From Aureimonas sp. AU22 (lineage in GTDB: Bacteria > Pseudomonadota > Alphaproteobacteria > Rhizobiales > Rhizobiaceae): a stretch of DNA of 64,000 bases. Made by a program: the position numbers and the translations under genes. The notes below the pieces were generated by a model. The model saw nothing but the letters and a program-made list of their open reading frames with translations. It was not told the origin of the DNA and did no database searches. The stretch's first letter is position 1. The number at the start of each line of letters is the position of its first letter. This document shows positions 44,003-52,648 of this stretch, in pieces. Location: the NCBI RefSeq assembly GCF_001463745.1, contig NZ_BBWJ01000032.1, forward strand, positions 149,496 to 213,495, written 5' to 3'.

Positions 44003-45184
44003 TCAGGCCCCCCGGCCGATCAACCCGCGCCGGGCCAGATAGTGCATCAGCTCGGTGATGCCAGAGCGCCAGGGCTGCGCCTCGTCGGTGTGCGTGACGA
44101 TGTTCTCCAGACGGCCGAGGCGCGGCGAGGCGATCGTGACACGGTCGCCGACCTTGTGGGTGAAGCCCTTGCCCGGCGCGTCGCGGTCCTCCACCGGGGC
44201 GAACAGCGTGCCGAGATAGAGCATCATCCCGTCGGGATACTGGTGATGGCGGCCGAGCGCCTGGCCCGCGAGGTCGGCGGGATCACGGCTGATTTCGCGC
44301 ATGGAGGAATGGCCCTCGAGACGATAGCCGTCGGTGGCGCCCTCCACGGTCAGCGTCAGCTCGGCCGCGCGCACGTCGTCGAGCGTGAAGCGCTCGTCGA
44401 AGAGGCGCACGAAGGGGCCGATGGCGCTCGAGGCGTTGTTGTCCTTGGCCTTGCCGAGGAGAAGCGCCGAGCGCCCCTCGACGTCGCGAAGGTTGACGTC
44501 GTTGCCGAGCGTCGCGCCGCGGATCTCGCCGCGCGAGTTGACGGCGAGCACCACTTCCGGCTCCGGATTGTTCCACTCGGACGAGGGCAGGATGCCGATC
44601 TCGGAGCCCCAGCCGACGCTGGACAGCACCGGCGCCTTGGTGAACACCTCGGCGTCCGGCCCGATGCCGACCTCCAGATACTGCGACCAGTATCCGCGCT
44701 CCTGCAGGATGCGCTTGACCTCCGCGGCCTTCTCGGACCCCGCCACGACATCGGTCAGCGCGCCGCCGATCACCTCCGCGATCTCGCCGCGTATCGAGGC
44801 GGCGAGCGAGAGATCGCCCTTGGCGCGCTCCTCGATCACGCGCTCGATCATGGAGCGGGCGAAGGTGACGCCGCAGGCCTTCACCGCCTGGAGGTCGCAA
44901 GGGGCGAGGAGCACAGGGCTCGTCTCGCGGGTCGCGCCGTTGCGACGGCTCGCCTCGATCACGGCCGAAAGCTCCCATTCGCGCGCGTCGGCAACGCCGG
45001 CCAGCGCCCCGACGGGATCGGCGAGTTCCAGAAGCTGCGACAGCGTCGGCGCGGCAGCACTCGCCTCCACGAGACGCTCGCCGCGCAAGGTGACGAGGAC
45101 GGGCCCGCCGGTCTCGGGATCGAACAGGCGGCCGACCAGGACGGCGTCGGCGGCATCGTCGGGAAGAAGGGAAATCGGGCTCAT
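44003..45184 (-). CDS. Fumarylacetoacetate-hydrolase-family enzyme
   Basis: A 393-residue protein of the FAH superfamily, whose members cleave, hydrate or decarboxylate 2-keto acids using a Mg2+ ion. The core carries the metal and substrate signature in NPEPEVVLAVNSRGEI and TLGNDVNLRDVEGR, with AKDNNASSAIGPFVRLFDE further on. The N-terminal 100 residues are an extra domain typical of the longer subgroup. The substrate is not deducible; sugar-acid or aromatic catabolism are options. GAGGA eight bases before the ATG at 45184 supports the start. No pathway partners adjoin. Confidence 0.83.
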   Translation of the reverse strand: MSPISLLPDDAADAVLVGRLFDPETGGPVLVTLRGERLVEASAAAPTLSQLLELADPVGALAGVADAREWELSAVIEASRRNGATRETSPVLLAPCDLQAVKACGVTFARSMIERVIEERAKGDLSLAASIRGEIAEVIGGALTDVVAGSEKAAEVKRILQERGYWSQYLEVGIGPDAEVFTKAPVLSSVGWGSEIGILPSSEWNNPEPEVVLAVNSRGEIRGATLGNDVNLRDVEGRSALLLGKAKDNNASSAIGPFVRLFDERFTLDDVRAAELTLTVEGATDGYRLEGHSSMREISRDPADLAGQALGRHHQYPDGMMLYLGTLFAPVEDRDAPGKGFTHKVGDRVTIASPRLGRLENIVTHTDEAQPWRSGITELMHYLARRGLIGRGA

Positions 45185-45618
45185 GGCGTCGGTCCTCGGA
45201 TCAAGGAGCGAATCGCCCCGTCGGCCGGCAGAGGACTTCAGAACCGACCGCGAGCGCAAGCAAAGGTCGTGCTGCGCTGCGTCATTACGGGTTGCGTGGC
45301 TGGCGTTCGATGCGAGACCTGTTCGGCCGCCGCGGCGGGGAAGGGCAGGTTCCACGGCACGCCGCGGTTTCCAGAAGCACTCTGCGTTCCCGTGCCCACT
45401 GGAGCCATCCGTTGCCAGATCCTCCCTACTCGCTTCCGCCGAACCGTGGACCGGCAAAAACTCGGCGCGTTAGACCTTTGTTCAATCTCGGCCGCTAGAA
45501 ACGTCCCTGCAGCAGCGAACAACACGGCCACGCGCCAAGGTTCGCCAGGCATGATGCCGATGCTGACCGACGGTTCGACCGTCATGTCCCACGAGTATCT
45601 TTTTCGGGACAAGTTCAC
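45185..45618. other. 434-bp gene-free region before flagellin
   Basis: No coding frame is credible. It must hold the flagellin promoter and leader, but no sigma-28 or properly spaced sigma-54 element was found. A GACGGT-TCG-ACCGTC hairpin (45569-45583) lies in the likely leader. Confidence 0.4.
45569..45583 (+). promoter_or_regulatory. Hairpin in the flagellin mRNA leader
   Basis: A 6-bp stem (45569-45574 with 45578-45583) around a TCG triloop, 35 bp before the flagellin ATG. In alphaproteobacteria FlbT acts on flagellin leader RNA, so a structured leader is expected; that this hairpin is the target is inference. Confidence 0.35.
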
Positions 45619-47457
45619 ATGTCTTCCATCAACTTCAATTCCGCTGCGACCCAGGCTCTGCGCACGCTGCAGACGTCCAACACGCAGCTCGACGCCACGC
45701 AGAAGCGCATCTCGACCGGTCTCGCCATCGGCGAAGCCAAGGACAACGCCGCCTACTGGTCGATCTCCACGACCATGAAGTCGGACAACAAGGCGCTCTC
45801 GACCGTCACCGACGCGCTCGGCCTCGGCGCCGCTACGCTCGACACCGCCTACCAGGGCCTGTCGGCTTCCAAGGACGTCCTTGACGAAATCAAGTCGAAG
45901 CTGACCGCCGCTCTCGGCTCCAATGTCGACCGCACGGCCATCCAGGCCGAGATCGAGTCGCTGCAGGAGCAGCTCAAGTCGATCGCCAACTCCTCGACCT
46001 TCTCGGGCGAGAACTGGCTGTCGGTGAACTCCGGCCTCAGCTCTTATGACTCGGACAAGACGATCGTCTCCTCGTTCACCCGCGACATCTCGGGCAACGT
46101 CACAGTCGGCGAAATCCAGATCGACACCCGCAACACGGTGCTGCTCGACTCGAACACCGCCGCTGCCGCGACCAAGAAGGGCATTCTCGACTCCGAGATC
46201 GGCCTGTCGGCCAAGGTCGGTGGCGTCGAGACGGCTCTGACGTTCGGCGGCACGGCTGGCACGGGCAACAGCACCAACGCTGGTGGTCTCACGACGACGG
46301 CTGGTGTGGCTCAGAACGGTGTTGACGCCGTAGCTTCTGCCACCAAGGCTAAGCTGGATCCGCAGACCTTCGCCTTCACGAAAGGTACGATGGTCGACGG
46401 CGACGACATTCAGCTGACGTTTACCGTTGACGGGACTCCTAGCGTCAACGTTACAGTCGACGTCGCTGACGCCGATGATTTTGACATTGACGACTTCCTC
46501 ACGGCTTTTGCAACTGGTGCGACGGCTGCTTCCGCCACCATCGCCGCGAGTAAGGATGCGGATGGCAAACTGGTGTTCACGAACACCTCATCGAATACCG
46601 GCGCGGCATCAACTCTTCAGTTGACGGCTGTGATCACTCACCAGGATGCGACTCCCGCTACCACACGTACTGGTACCATCGGTTTCACCACGGCGGCTTC
46701 CCGTGCAGGTCTTCCGGTCAGCGCAGCGAAGGGTGCTGAGGTCACGGTTGGTGCCTTTGGCGGCTCGACGGCGGTCACGCTCGATGAGAACGACACGATC
46801 AAGTTCGACGTTACTCTCGGCTCGACGACGACCAAGGTCACGGTCAACCAGGCCATCGTCAACGAAGCCCTCAGTGTGCCGGGTACGCCTGTCACCGACG
46901 GAAAGATCGATGACGTTGCCGACTACCAGAAGGTTGTCGCGCTGGCTCTGACCAAGGCGGGTATCCCGGCCTCGACGTTGACCGTGGAAGTCAGCACGAA
47001 CTCGGGCGATACCGACAAGCTGCTGTTCAAGACTGTGGCCACGGGTGCTGCACAGAGCCTGACCATTGGTAATGCGGTTGCTTCCAACGGTGGTTCGACT
47101 ATCTCAGTCACGGGCATGGACATCACGGACGATGCTCTGAACGGTCTGGGGGCGATCACCGCCGAGCAGCGCGTCCAGGCGATCACGGCCTACATCAACG
47201 TCGTCAACGGCGCGATCAATAAGGTCACCGCTGCTGCTTCGTCGATCGGCGCCGTCTCCAAGCGCGTCGAACTGCAGCAGACCTTCGTGCAGAACCTCAT
47301 GGACACGATCGAGCAGGGTATCTCGGGTCTCGTCGACGCCGATATGAACGAAGAGTCCACCAAGCTCCAGGCTCTGCAGGTCAAGCAGCAGCTCGGCGTG
47401 CAGGCTCTGTCGATCGCCAACCAGTCGGCTCAGAACGTCCTGCGTCTGTTCCAGTAA
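45619..47457 (+). CDS. Flagellin with expanded central domain
   Basis: The filament subunit, 612 residues. The N-terminal D0/D1 helices are intact (SINFNSAATQALRTLQTSNT, RISTGLAIGEAKDNAAYWSI). So are the C-terminal D1/D0 helices (about 520-612, LQQTFVQNLMDTIEQGISGL and ALSIANQSAQNVLRLFQ). The middle (about 170-510) is a long variable domain of Thr/Ala/Val/Asp-rich beta repeats exposed on the filament. Typical rhizobial flagellins are about 300-430 residues, so this is large. The central part uses many more T-ending codons than the flanks and neighbouring genes. The leader has only GGGACAAG before the ATG. No other flagellar gene is in the window. Confidence 0.94.
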   Translation: MSSINFNSAATQALRTLQTSNTQLDATQKRISTGLAIGEAKDNAAYWSISTTMKSDNKALSTVTDALGLGAATLDTAYQGLSASKDVLDEIKSKLTAALGSNVDRTAIQAEIESLQEQLKSIANSSTFSGENWLSVNSGLSSYDSDKTIVSSFTRDISGNVTVGEIQIDTRNTVLLDSNTAAAATKKGILDSEIGLSAKVGGVETALTFGGTAGTGNSTNAGGLTTTAGVAQNGVDAVASATKAKLDPQTFAFTKGTMVDGDDIQLTFTVDGTPSVNVTVDVADADDFDIDDFLTAFATGATAASATIAASKDADGKLVFTNTSSNTGAASTLQLTAVITHQDATPATTRTGTIGFTTAASRAGLPVSAAKGAEVTVGAFGGSTAVTLDENDTIKFDVTLGSTTTKVTVNQAIVNEALSVPGTPVTDGKIDDVADYQKVVALALTKAGIPASTLTVEVSTNSGDTDKLLFKTVATGAAQSLTIGNAVASNGGSTISVTGMDITDDALNGLGAITAEQRVQAITAYINVVNGAINKVTAAASSIGAVSKRVELQQTFVQNLMDTIEQGISGLVDADMNEESTKLQALQVKQQLGVQALSIANQSAQNVLRLFQ

Positions 47458-47510
47458 GAACGGGGACCCGGAACGGGCCGGCGCCCCAGGGCGCCGGTTC
47501 CCGAACGGGG

Positions 47511-47548
47511 AAAAGGCCCCCGGACCTCATGGGTCCGGGGGCCTTTTT
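47511..47548. terminator. Strong bidirectional terminator after flagellin
   Basis: A 16-bp perfect stem (47511-47526 with 47532-47547) with four A before and five T after, ending at 47548. It is preceded by a second GC hairpin (CCGGCGCC...GGCGCCGG, about 47478-47498). It lies between convergent flagellin and phytase-like genes. Confidence 0.95.
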
Positions 47549-47558
47549 GCGCTCGGGA

Positions 47559-48917
47559 TCAGCGGGCGTTCAGGAACTCGCCGGCCTCGATCAGCACGAA
47601 CTCGTTGTCGTCGGCCCGGTTGACCTCGCGGCCGGCCGAGAACGGGAAGTTATTGTCGTTGGCGACGACGATGTGGGTGTCGTCCACCCGGTCAACGTTC
47701 TCGATCGTCACGAACGGCATGTCGTAGACGCCGTCCTTCGTGCCCTGCCGGGCGACGCCCTTCGGGTCCTTCACGTCCATGAGGTCGAGATAGCCGATCT
47801 TGCGGACCGGGCCGCCCGCATTGGCCTCGTTCATCTCGATCTTGTAGATGCGCTTCAGCTTGGCGGGCGTCGCGAAACAGTCGTCCTTCGGCTCGCCATG
47901 GCAGGCCTCCGACGGGCGTCCAGCCCCGTTGTCGCGCTCGATCACCAGCGCGGTGGTGTCGTCGAGCATATTGAAGTCGCCGATGGCGACGCCCGCCTCA
48001 CCCAGCGGATAGATCCACGAACGGCCGGTCCAGTCACCCTTGCCCATGTCGAACTCGATCACCCGCAAGCCCGTGCGCCCGTCCTCGACGGTCTCCACCT
48101 TGCCGTCGGCGTAGAGCGGCCCTTCGAGGAGTGCATAGAGATGCGCGCCGTCCGGCGAGCGGGCGAGGCCCTCGAAGCCGCCGGAGCGCTTGAGGTTGAA
48201 GGCGGGCAGGGGCTTGGCGGGATCGGCGGGCAGTTGCAGCGTCGGATTGTCGGGCGACAGCACCTTCGTGCCGCCGACGCGCGTCTCGTGCACGGACTGC
48301 AGCTTGCCGGCCTGGTCGAACTTCAGGAGCCAGGGGCCGAACTCCTCGCCGACCCAGAAGCCGTCCGCCACCGGCTGGATCGATTCGACGTCGAAGTCGG
48401 CGCCGGTCAGGTAGCGCGTGTTCGTGCCTTCGAGCGCGATGGGGAAGGGGGCCTTCTTGCCCGGGTCGGACAGGAACACCGTCTCGCGGCGGTCCACCGT
48501 GCCGGCCGTCCAGTCGATCGCGATGTGATGCAGCATCAGCGCCGCGTCGCTGGAGTTCGCCTTGGAGCCGAAGCCGTTGTCGGACAGCGTCCAGAACGTG
48601 CCGTCCTCCATGCGGCGGATGCCGGAGAAGCCCTGCACGGCCTGGCCGTCGATCGGCAGCCCGGTGCCCGTCGGCCGAAGGCCGTCCTTGCCCGGCACGG
48701 TGCCGAGCGCGTCGGTGCGGTGGCGGTCGGGCGTCGTGAACTTGCCGGCCTGACGCAGATGCTCGGGCGCATCCTGCGGCGCGGGCACGCGCGTGTCGGC
48801 CGGCAGGATGGCCTGATGCGCCAGCGTCGCGGTGAACTGCCGGCCTTCCGTGCTTTCAGCGAGAGCGGACGAGCCGATGGCGAGCAGCGCGAGGCCGCCG
48901 GTGAGAAGCGTCTTCAT
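47559..48917 (-). CDS. Secreted esterase-like activity of phytase family protein
   Basis: A periplasmic protein of 452 residues with a signal peptide (MKTLLTGGLALLAIGSSALA). The rest is a beta-propeller-like domain: GFSGIRRMEDGTFWTLSDNG, DFDVESIQPVADGFWVGEEF, SGGFEGLARSPDGAHLYALL and FVTIENVDRVDDTHIVVAND. This matches the phytase-like esterase family (PF13449), often phosphate-scavenging or of unknown substrate. Two cysteines (SEACHGEPKDDC) may form a disulfide. No Pho-box was recognised. It stands alone. Confidence 0.87.
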   Translation of the reverse strand: MKTLLTGGLALLAIGSSALAESTEGRQFTATLAHQAILPADTRVPAPQDAPEHLRQAGKFTTPDRHRTDALGTVPGKDGLRPTGTGLPIDGQAVQGFSGIRRMEDGTFWTLSDNGFGSKANSSDAALMLHHIAIDWTAGTVDRRETVFLSDPGKKAPFPIALEGTNTRYLTGADFDVESIQPVADGFWVGEEFGPWLLKFDQAGKLQSVHETRVGGTKVLSPDNPTLQLPADPAKPLPAFNLKRSGGFEGLARSPDGAHLYALLEGPLYADGKVETVEDGRTGLRVIEFDMGKGDWTGRSWIYPLGEAGVAIGDFNMLDDTTALVIERDNGAGRPSEACHGEPKDDCFATPAKLKRIYKIEMNEANAGGPVRKIGYLDLMDVKDPKGVARQGTKDGVYDMPFVTIENVDRVDDTHIVVANDNNFPFSAGREVNRADDNEFVLIEAGEFLNAR

Positions 48918-49123
48918 GTGGTCGGTTTCCTGTTGGCCGGACGGAGCGAAACCAACCCAGAAGCGTAACAGGCGCGCGACGCCCGGATGACGCGACGGTG
49001 ACCGTCCTCAGGAAGTGGTGGCCGCACCTGCGCCCTTGTCGCGATCCGTCTCGTCGCCCGGCCGATCGGTCCGGGAGGGCGAGCCGGGGCACGGCATCAC
49101 AGTGTCCCGCGGGGCACTCGGCT

Positions 49124-49549
49124 TCAGGCGCAGGCGGCGCAAAGACCCTTGATCTCGACCGTGGTGCGGCGAGGAACGAAACCCGTCCCCCCGGCCCATG
49201 CGTCGAGGCGCGCCTCCACCACCTCGTCGGCGAACTCGGCGACCGTGCCGCACTTCTCGCAGATCGCGAACGCCGTCAGCGCGTGGGCGCAGGCGTGCGG
49301 GTGGGCGCAGGCGACGAAGGCGTTGAGGCTCTCCAGGCGGTGGACGAGACCGGTTTCCAGAAGCTTCTCGAGCGCCCGGTAGACCTGGGGCGGCGCGCGC
49401 AGGCCCTCGCCGCGCAGGGCGTCGAGGATGGAATAGGCGCTGAGCGGCCCGTCGGCCCGCTCCAGCGCGTCGAAGACGAGCTTCTGGTTGCGGGTCAGCC
49501 CCTTGTCCGGGACGTCGCCATGGTCGTGGTCGTGATGGTGCGGGCTCAT
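49124..49549 (-). CDS. zur: Zinc uptake regulator Zur (Fur family)
   Basis: A 141-residue Fur-family repressor. It has a His/Asp-rich N-terminus (MSPHHHDHDHGD), a winged helix (LTRNQKLVFDALERADGPLS, then APPQVYRALEKL), the HRLESLNAFVACAHPHACAH regulatory site, and two structural CxxC pairs (ICEKCG and the terminal CAAC). Lying after znuA in the zinc locus, it is assigned to zinc sensing rather than iron. The start at 49549 gives a family-like length; a longer frame adds 20 residues. It would bind the box at 52442-52460 when zinc is plentiful. Confidence 0.9.
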   Translation of the reverse strand: MSPHHHDHDHGDVPDKGLTRNQKLVFDALERADGPLSAYSILDALRGEGLRAPPQVYRALEKLLETGLVHRLESLNAFVACAHPHACAHALTAFAICEKCGTVAEFADEVVEARLDAWAGGTGFVPRRTTVEIKGLCAACA

Positions 49550-49575
49550 CCCTTGGCATCTTTCCCGGAAAGCTC

Positions 49576-49603
49576 GGAGCGGCGCGACGGGTCGCGCCGC
49601 TCC
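49576..49603. terminator. Stem between znuA and zur
   Basis: A 13-bp inverted repeat (49576-49588 with 49591-49603) with almost no loop, 52 bp after the znuA stop. A GAGCTTTCC stretch follows on the minus strand. It may attenuate transcription into zur. Confidence 0.45.
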
Positions 49604-49655
49604 TTCCATATGGCTGCGACCCGGCCCTTGCGGAAGGGCGCCGGTCGCCTGGATG

Positions 49656-50630
49656 TCAGCTCGTCTTCAGCGCCTTGGCGAGTTCCGCGGCGTTGTGGCG
49701 GAACATGTCGAGATAGGTCGCGGCCGGGCCGCCCGGCTCCGACAGGCTGTCGGAGAACAGCGAGCCGCCGATCTCGGCGCCGGTCTCGGCGGCGATGCGC
49801 TGGACGAGGCGCGGGTCCGAGACGGTTTCCACAAAGACGGCGCGGATCGCCTCTGCGCGGATCTGGTCGATGATGCGGGCGACGTCGGCGGCCGAAGCCT
49901 CCGATTCGGTGGACACGCCGTTCGGGGCGATGAACTGGATGCCGTAGGCCTTGCCGAAATAGCCGAAGGCGTCGTGCGAGGTGACGACCTTGCGCTCGGG
50001 GGCCGGGATGGCGTCGAGCTCGCGACGGATCGTGTCGTCCAGCGCCTTCATCTCGGCGATATAGGTCTCGCCGTTGCGCTCGTAGTCGGCGGCGTTGGCG
50101 GGGTCCGCGCTCTTCAGCGCCTCGGTGATGTTGCGCGCGTAGATCTGGCCGTTGGCGAGGTCCTGCCAGGCGTGCGGATCGTTCGGCCCATGGTCATGAT
50201 CCTCGTGCGCATGGTCCTCATGCGCGTGGTCCGCTTCGGCATGGTCGTGCCCGTCATGCTCCTCGTGCTCCTCCTCGTCGAAGCGCAGCGGCGTCACGCC
50301 CGTCGAGGCCACCGCCGTCGCGCCCCGGAAGCCCGCCGTCGAGACGAGGCGCGGCAGCCAGCCCTCGAACTCGAGGCCGTTGGTGACGAGGAGCCTGGCC
50401 TGTCCGAGGGCGCGCGCATCGGCCGGGGTCGGCTCGAAGACGTGGGCGTCGCCGCCAGGGCCGACGAGCGACGAGACCGCGACGTGGCTGCCCCCGATGC
50501 GGCTCGTCATGTCGGCGAGGATCGAGAAGGAGGCGACGACGGGCAGGGGCTCGTCCGCCCGCGCGCCGGCGAGGGTGAGAAGGACTGCGGCACCGGCCAC
50601 GAGGCCCGCGAAGTGACGGCGATGGATCAT
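49656..50630 (-). CDS. znuA: Zinc ABC transporter substrate-binding protein ZnuA
   Basis: Captures Zn2+ in the periplasm for ZnuBC. The 324 residues have a signal peptide (MIHRRHFAGLVAGAAVLLTL), the first ligand region GGDAHVFEPTPADAR, and the long His/Asp/Glu-rich loop that distinguishes ZnuA from manganese binders (EEHDGHDHAEADHAHEDHAH). NDPHAWQDLANG and VVTSHDAFGYFGKAYG follow with the remaining His ligands. AAGGAG eight to nine bases upstream fixes the ATG at 50630. It lies 25 bp after znuB in the same transcript. Confidence 0.95.
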   Translation of the reverse strand: MIHRRHFAGLVAGAAVLLTLAGARADEPLPVVASFSILADMTSRIGGSHVAVSSLVGPGGDAHVFEPTPADARALGQARLLVTNGLEFEGWLPRLVSTAGFRGATAVASTGVTPLRFDEEEHEEHDGHDHAEADHAHEDHAHEDHDHGPNDPHAWQDLANGQIYARNITEALKSADPANAADYERNGETYIAEMKALDDTIRRELDAIPAPERKVVTSHDAFGYFGKAYGIQFIAPNGVSTESEASAADVARIIDQIRAEAIRAVFVETVSDPRLVQRIAAETGAEIGGSLFSDSLSEPGGPAATYLDMFRHNAAELAKALKTS

Positions 50631-50655
50631 GGGGAAGTCTCCTTGGGGGAGGGGG

Positions 50656-51528
50656 TCAGCCGGCGGCCAGCCCGCCTCTGAAGGCGCGCGCGGCGAGGCT
50701 GTCGACGCGCCCGACGAGAACCGACAGGGCGTAGATCGCGCTCGCCGACAGGATGATCGCCGGCGAGGCGGGAAGGCTGAGGTGGTAGGAGGCGAGAAGC
50801 CCGGCGACGGAGGAGAGGAGGCCCACAAGGACCGCGACCGCCATCTGTCCCGGCACGCTTTCCGCCCAGAATCTCGCGGCCGTCGCCGGCAGCATCATGA
50901 TGCCGACCACCATGAGCGTGCCGAGCGCCTGGAAGCCGCCGACGAGGTTGAGGACGACGAGCGCGACGAAGCCCATGTGGACGACGCCCCCCCAGCCGCC
51001 GACGGCGCGCAGGAAACCCGGGTCGAGGCATTCCACGATCAGCGGCCGGTAGATCGCGGCGAGCGCCAGCATGGTGAGCGTGCCGATCGAGGCCATCAGA
51101 AGGAGCGCGGCGTCGTCGAGCCCGAGCACGGTGCCGAAGAGCACGTGGAGAAGGTCGATGTTCGAGCCGCGCACGGAGACGAGGAGGACGCCGAGGCCGA
51201 GCGAGAAGAGATAGAAGGCGGCAAAGCTCGCGTCCTCGCGAAGCGTCGTGTAGCGCGATACGAGACCGGCGAGGAAGGCGACGGCGAGCCCGGTCAGGAT
51301 GCCGCCGAGCGTCATCGCGAAGAGCGAGAAGCCGGCGACCAGGAAGCCGACGGCCGCGCCCGGCAGGATCGCGTGCGCCATCGCGTCGCCGACGAGGCTC
51401 ATGCGCCGCAGGACCAGGATCACGCCGAGCGGACAGGCGCCGAGGCACAGCGCCAGGCACCCCGCGAGCGCCCGGCGCATGAAGGCGTAGTCGGAGAACG
51501 GCGCGAGGACGAGATCGTGAAAGGTCAT
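50656..51528 (-). CDS. znuB: Zinc ABC transporter permease ZnuB
   Basis: The inner-membrane channel of the zinc importer, 290 residues with about eight to nine helices of the ABC-3 family. Signatures include YAFMRRALAGCLALCLGACP, LVGDAMAHAILPGAAVGFL and LGTLMVVGIMMLPATAARF. Its ATG overlaps the znuC stop by four bases (ATGA), so the two are translationally coupled. Confidence 0.94.
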   Translation of the reverse strand: MTFHDLVLAPFSDYAFMRRALAGCLALCLGACPLGVILVLRRMSLVGDAMAHAILPGAAVGFLVAGFSLFAMTLGGILTGLAVAFLAGLVSRYTTLREDASFAAFYLFSLGLGVLLVSVRGSNIDLLHVLFGTVLGLDDAALLLMASIGTLTMLALAAIYRPLIVECLDPGFLRAVGGWGGVVHMGFVALVVLNLVGGFQALGTLMVVGIMMLPATAARFWAESVPGQMAVAVLVGLLSSVAGLLASYHLSLPASPAIILSASAIYALSVLVGRVDSLAARAFRGGLAAG

Positions 51529-52304
51529 GCGGCGCGGGCCCGCTCGCTCGGCGCCTGGCTGTCGAGGCCCTCGCTCAGGGCCTGCGCGCGCGCGAGATTG
51601 AGGCGCGACAGGGCATCGGGCGTGCCGCTCCAGGCCACGGTCTCGCGGGCGAGCAGTAGCGTGTCGGGAAAGTATTCGCGCACCAGTTCCATGTCGTGGA
51701 GAACGGCGATCACCGTGCGCCCCTCGCCGTTCCAGCGCTTCACGAGATCCATCAGTTCGCGTGTCGTGCGGGCGTCGATGGCGGTGAAGGGCTCGTCGAG
51801 GAGTAGGAGGCGGGCGTCCTGCAGCAGCAGGCGCGCGAAGAGGGCGCGCTGGAGCTGGCCGCCGGACAGGGTGCCGACCAGTCGGTCGCCGAGGCCCTCG
51901 AGGCCCACCGCTGCGAGCGCCGCGTCCACTTGCGTTCCCAAGGCGCGGCCGATCCGCCCGAACGGTCCGGTACGCCGCCAGAGGCCGAGCGAGACGAGGT
52001 CGAGGACGCTGATCGGGAAGGAACGGTCGAGATCGCCCGCCTGGGGCAGATAGCCGATGTCGCGATGCCGGATCCCGTCGATCCGAATCTTGCCGCCGCT
52101 CGGGCGCACGCTGCCCATGATGCCTTTGAGAAGAGTGGACTTGCCCGCGCCGTTGGGTCCGACCACGGCCGTCATCGAGCCGGGTGCGAACCGCCCGGTG
52201 ACCCCGGTCACCGCGGGCCGGCGCCGATAGGCGAGCGTCAGGTCGCGCAGCTCGACGGCCGGGCAGGGAAGCGGCACGTTCGCCTTCACGCCTGAATCGC
52301 CCAT
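51525..52304 (-). CDS. znuC: Zinc ABC transporter ATPase ZnuC
   Basis: Powers zinc import. The 259 residues have Walker A GPNGAGKSTLLKGI, the Q-loop GYLPQAGDLDRSFP, signature TLSGGQLQRALFARLL, Walker B RLLLLDEPFTAID and the switch His in AVLHDM. The frame can start at ATG 52304 or at GTG 52289; the latter would overlap the stop of the small gene upstream (GTGA). It is the first transporter gene of the Zur-controlled locus. Confidence 0.93.
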   Translation of the reverse strand: MGDSGVKANVPLPCPAVELRDLTLAYRRRPAVTGVTGRFAPGSMTAVVGPNGAGKSTLLKGIMGSVRPSGGKIRIDGIRHRDIGYLPQAGDLDRSFPISVLDLVSLGLWRRTGPFGRIGRALGTQVDAALAAVGLEGLGDRLVGTLSGGQLQRALFARLLLQDARLLLLDEPFTAIDARTTRELMDLVKRWNGEGRTVIAVLHDMELVREYFPDTLLLARETVAWSGTPDALSRLNLARAQALSEGLDSQAPSERARAA

Positions 52305-52408
52305 AGCACCACGGCCCAGAGCACCAGCGCGCCGGCGAGCGCGAGGCCGAGACGTTCGGCGGCCGAGCGCCGGAGCATGGAAGGGGGACGGGGGCGAACG
52401 GGGGACAT
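52286..52408 (-). CDS. 40-residue single-helix membrane peptide upstream of znuC
   Basis: A short frame beginning MSPVRPRPPSMLRRSAAERL, basic, followed by one hydrophobic helix (about 21-38, GLALAGALVLWAVVLWA). It lies between a Zur-box-like site and znuC. Its stop overlaps the 5' end of znuC by 19 bp, an arrangement that suggests translational coupling. The ribosome site is weak. The basic-then-hydrophobic layout follows the positive-inside rule. It could be a small accessory subunit of the importer or a leader peptide; no family is recognised. Confidence 0.45.
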   Translation of the reverse strand: MSPVRPRPPSMLRRSAAERLGLALAGALVLWAVVLWAIQA

Positions 52409-52441
52409 GGGCTCACGCAGGCGATGGGGCTCGGGTGCGAG

Positions 52442-52460
52442 TGATATAACATTACATTGG
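52442..52460 (-). promoter_or_regulatory. Zur-box-like operator of the znu locus
   Basis: On the minus strand this reads AATGTAATGTTATATCAC, a partial dyad built of TAATGTTAT-type half sites like known Zur boxes. It is an AT-rich island in GC-rich DNA, 34 bp before the small gene that precedes znuC. Assignment rests on context (zur is in the same cluster) as much as on sequence. Confidence 0.55.
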
Positions 52461-52648
52461 TCTGGGGCAAGCCGTCGTCGTCGAGCCGTCCTTGGCGGTC
52501 GTCGACCCCCCTCCTTCTGGGGACTAGCCCCTGCATAGCCCCGCGCCACATTGAGGACGCGATGACAAGCGAGGCAGCAGCGGCTATGAGGCAGCGCACG
52601 CGCTGCGGCGTGGCATGATCGAACTTCCCGTGCCGGGATCGGAACACG

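Noticed and set aside
41167..44058. Open frame of 963 codons on the + strand
   Set aside because: Antisense to the PAS hybrid kinase; no motif and shadow-like composition.
45400..45420. TGG...TTGC resembling a sigma-54 promoter for flagellin
   Set aside because: The GG to GC separation is 11 bases instead of 10, and the rest of the -24 box does not match.
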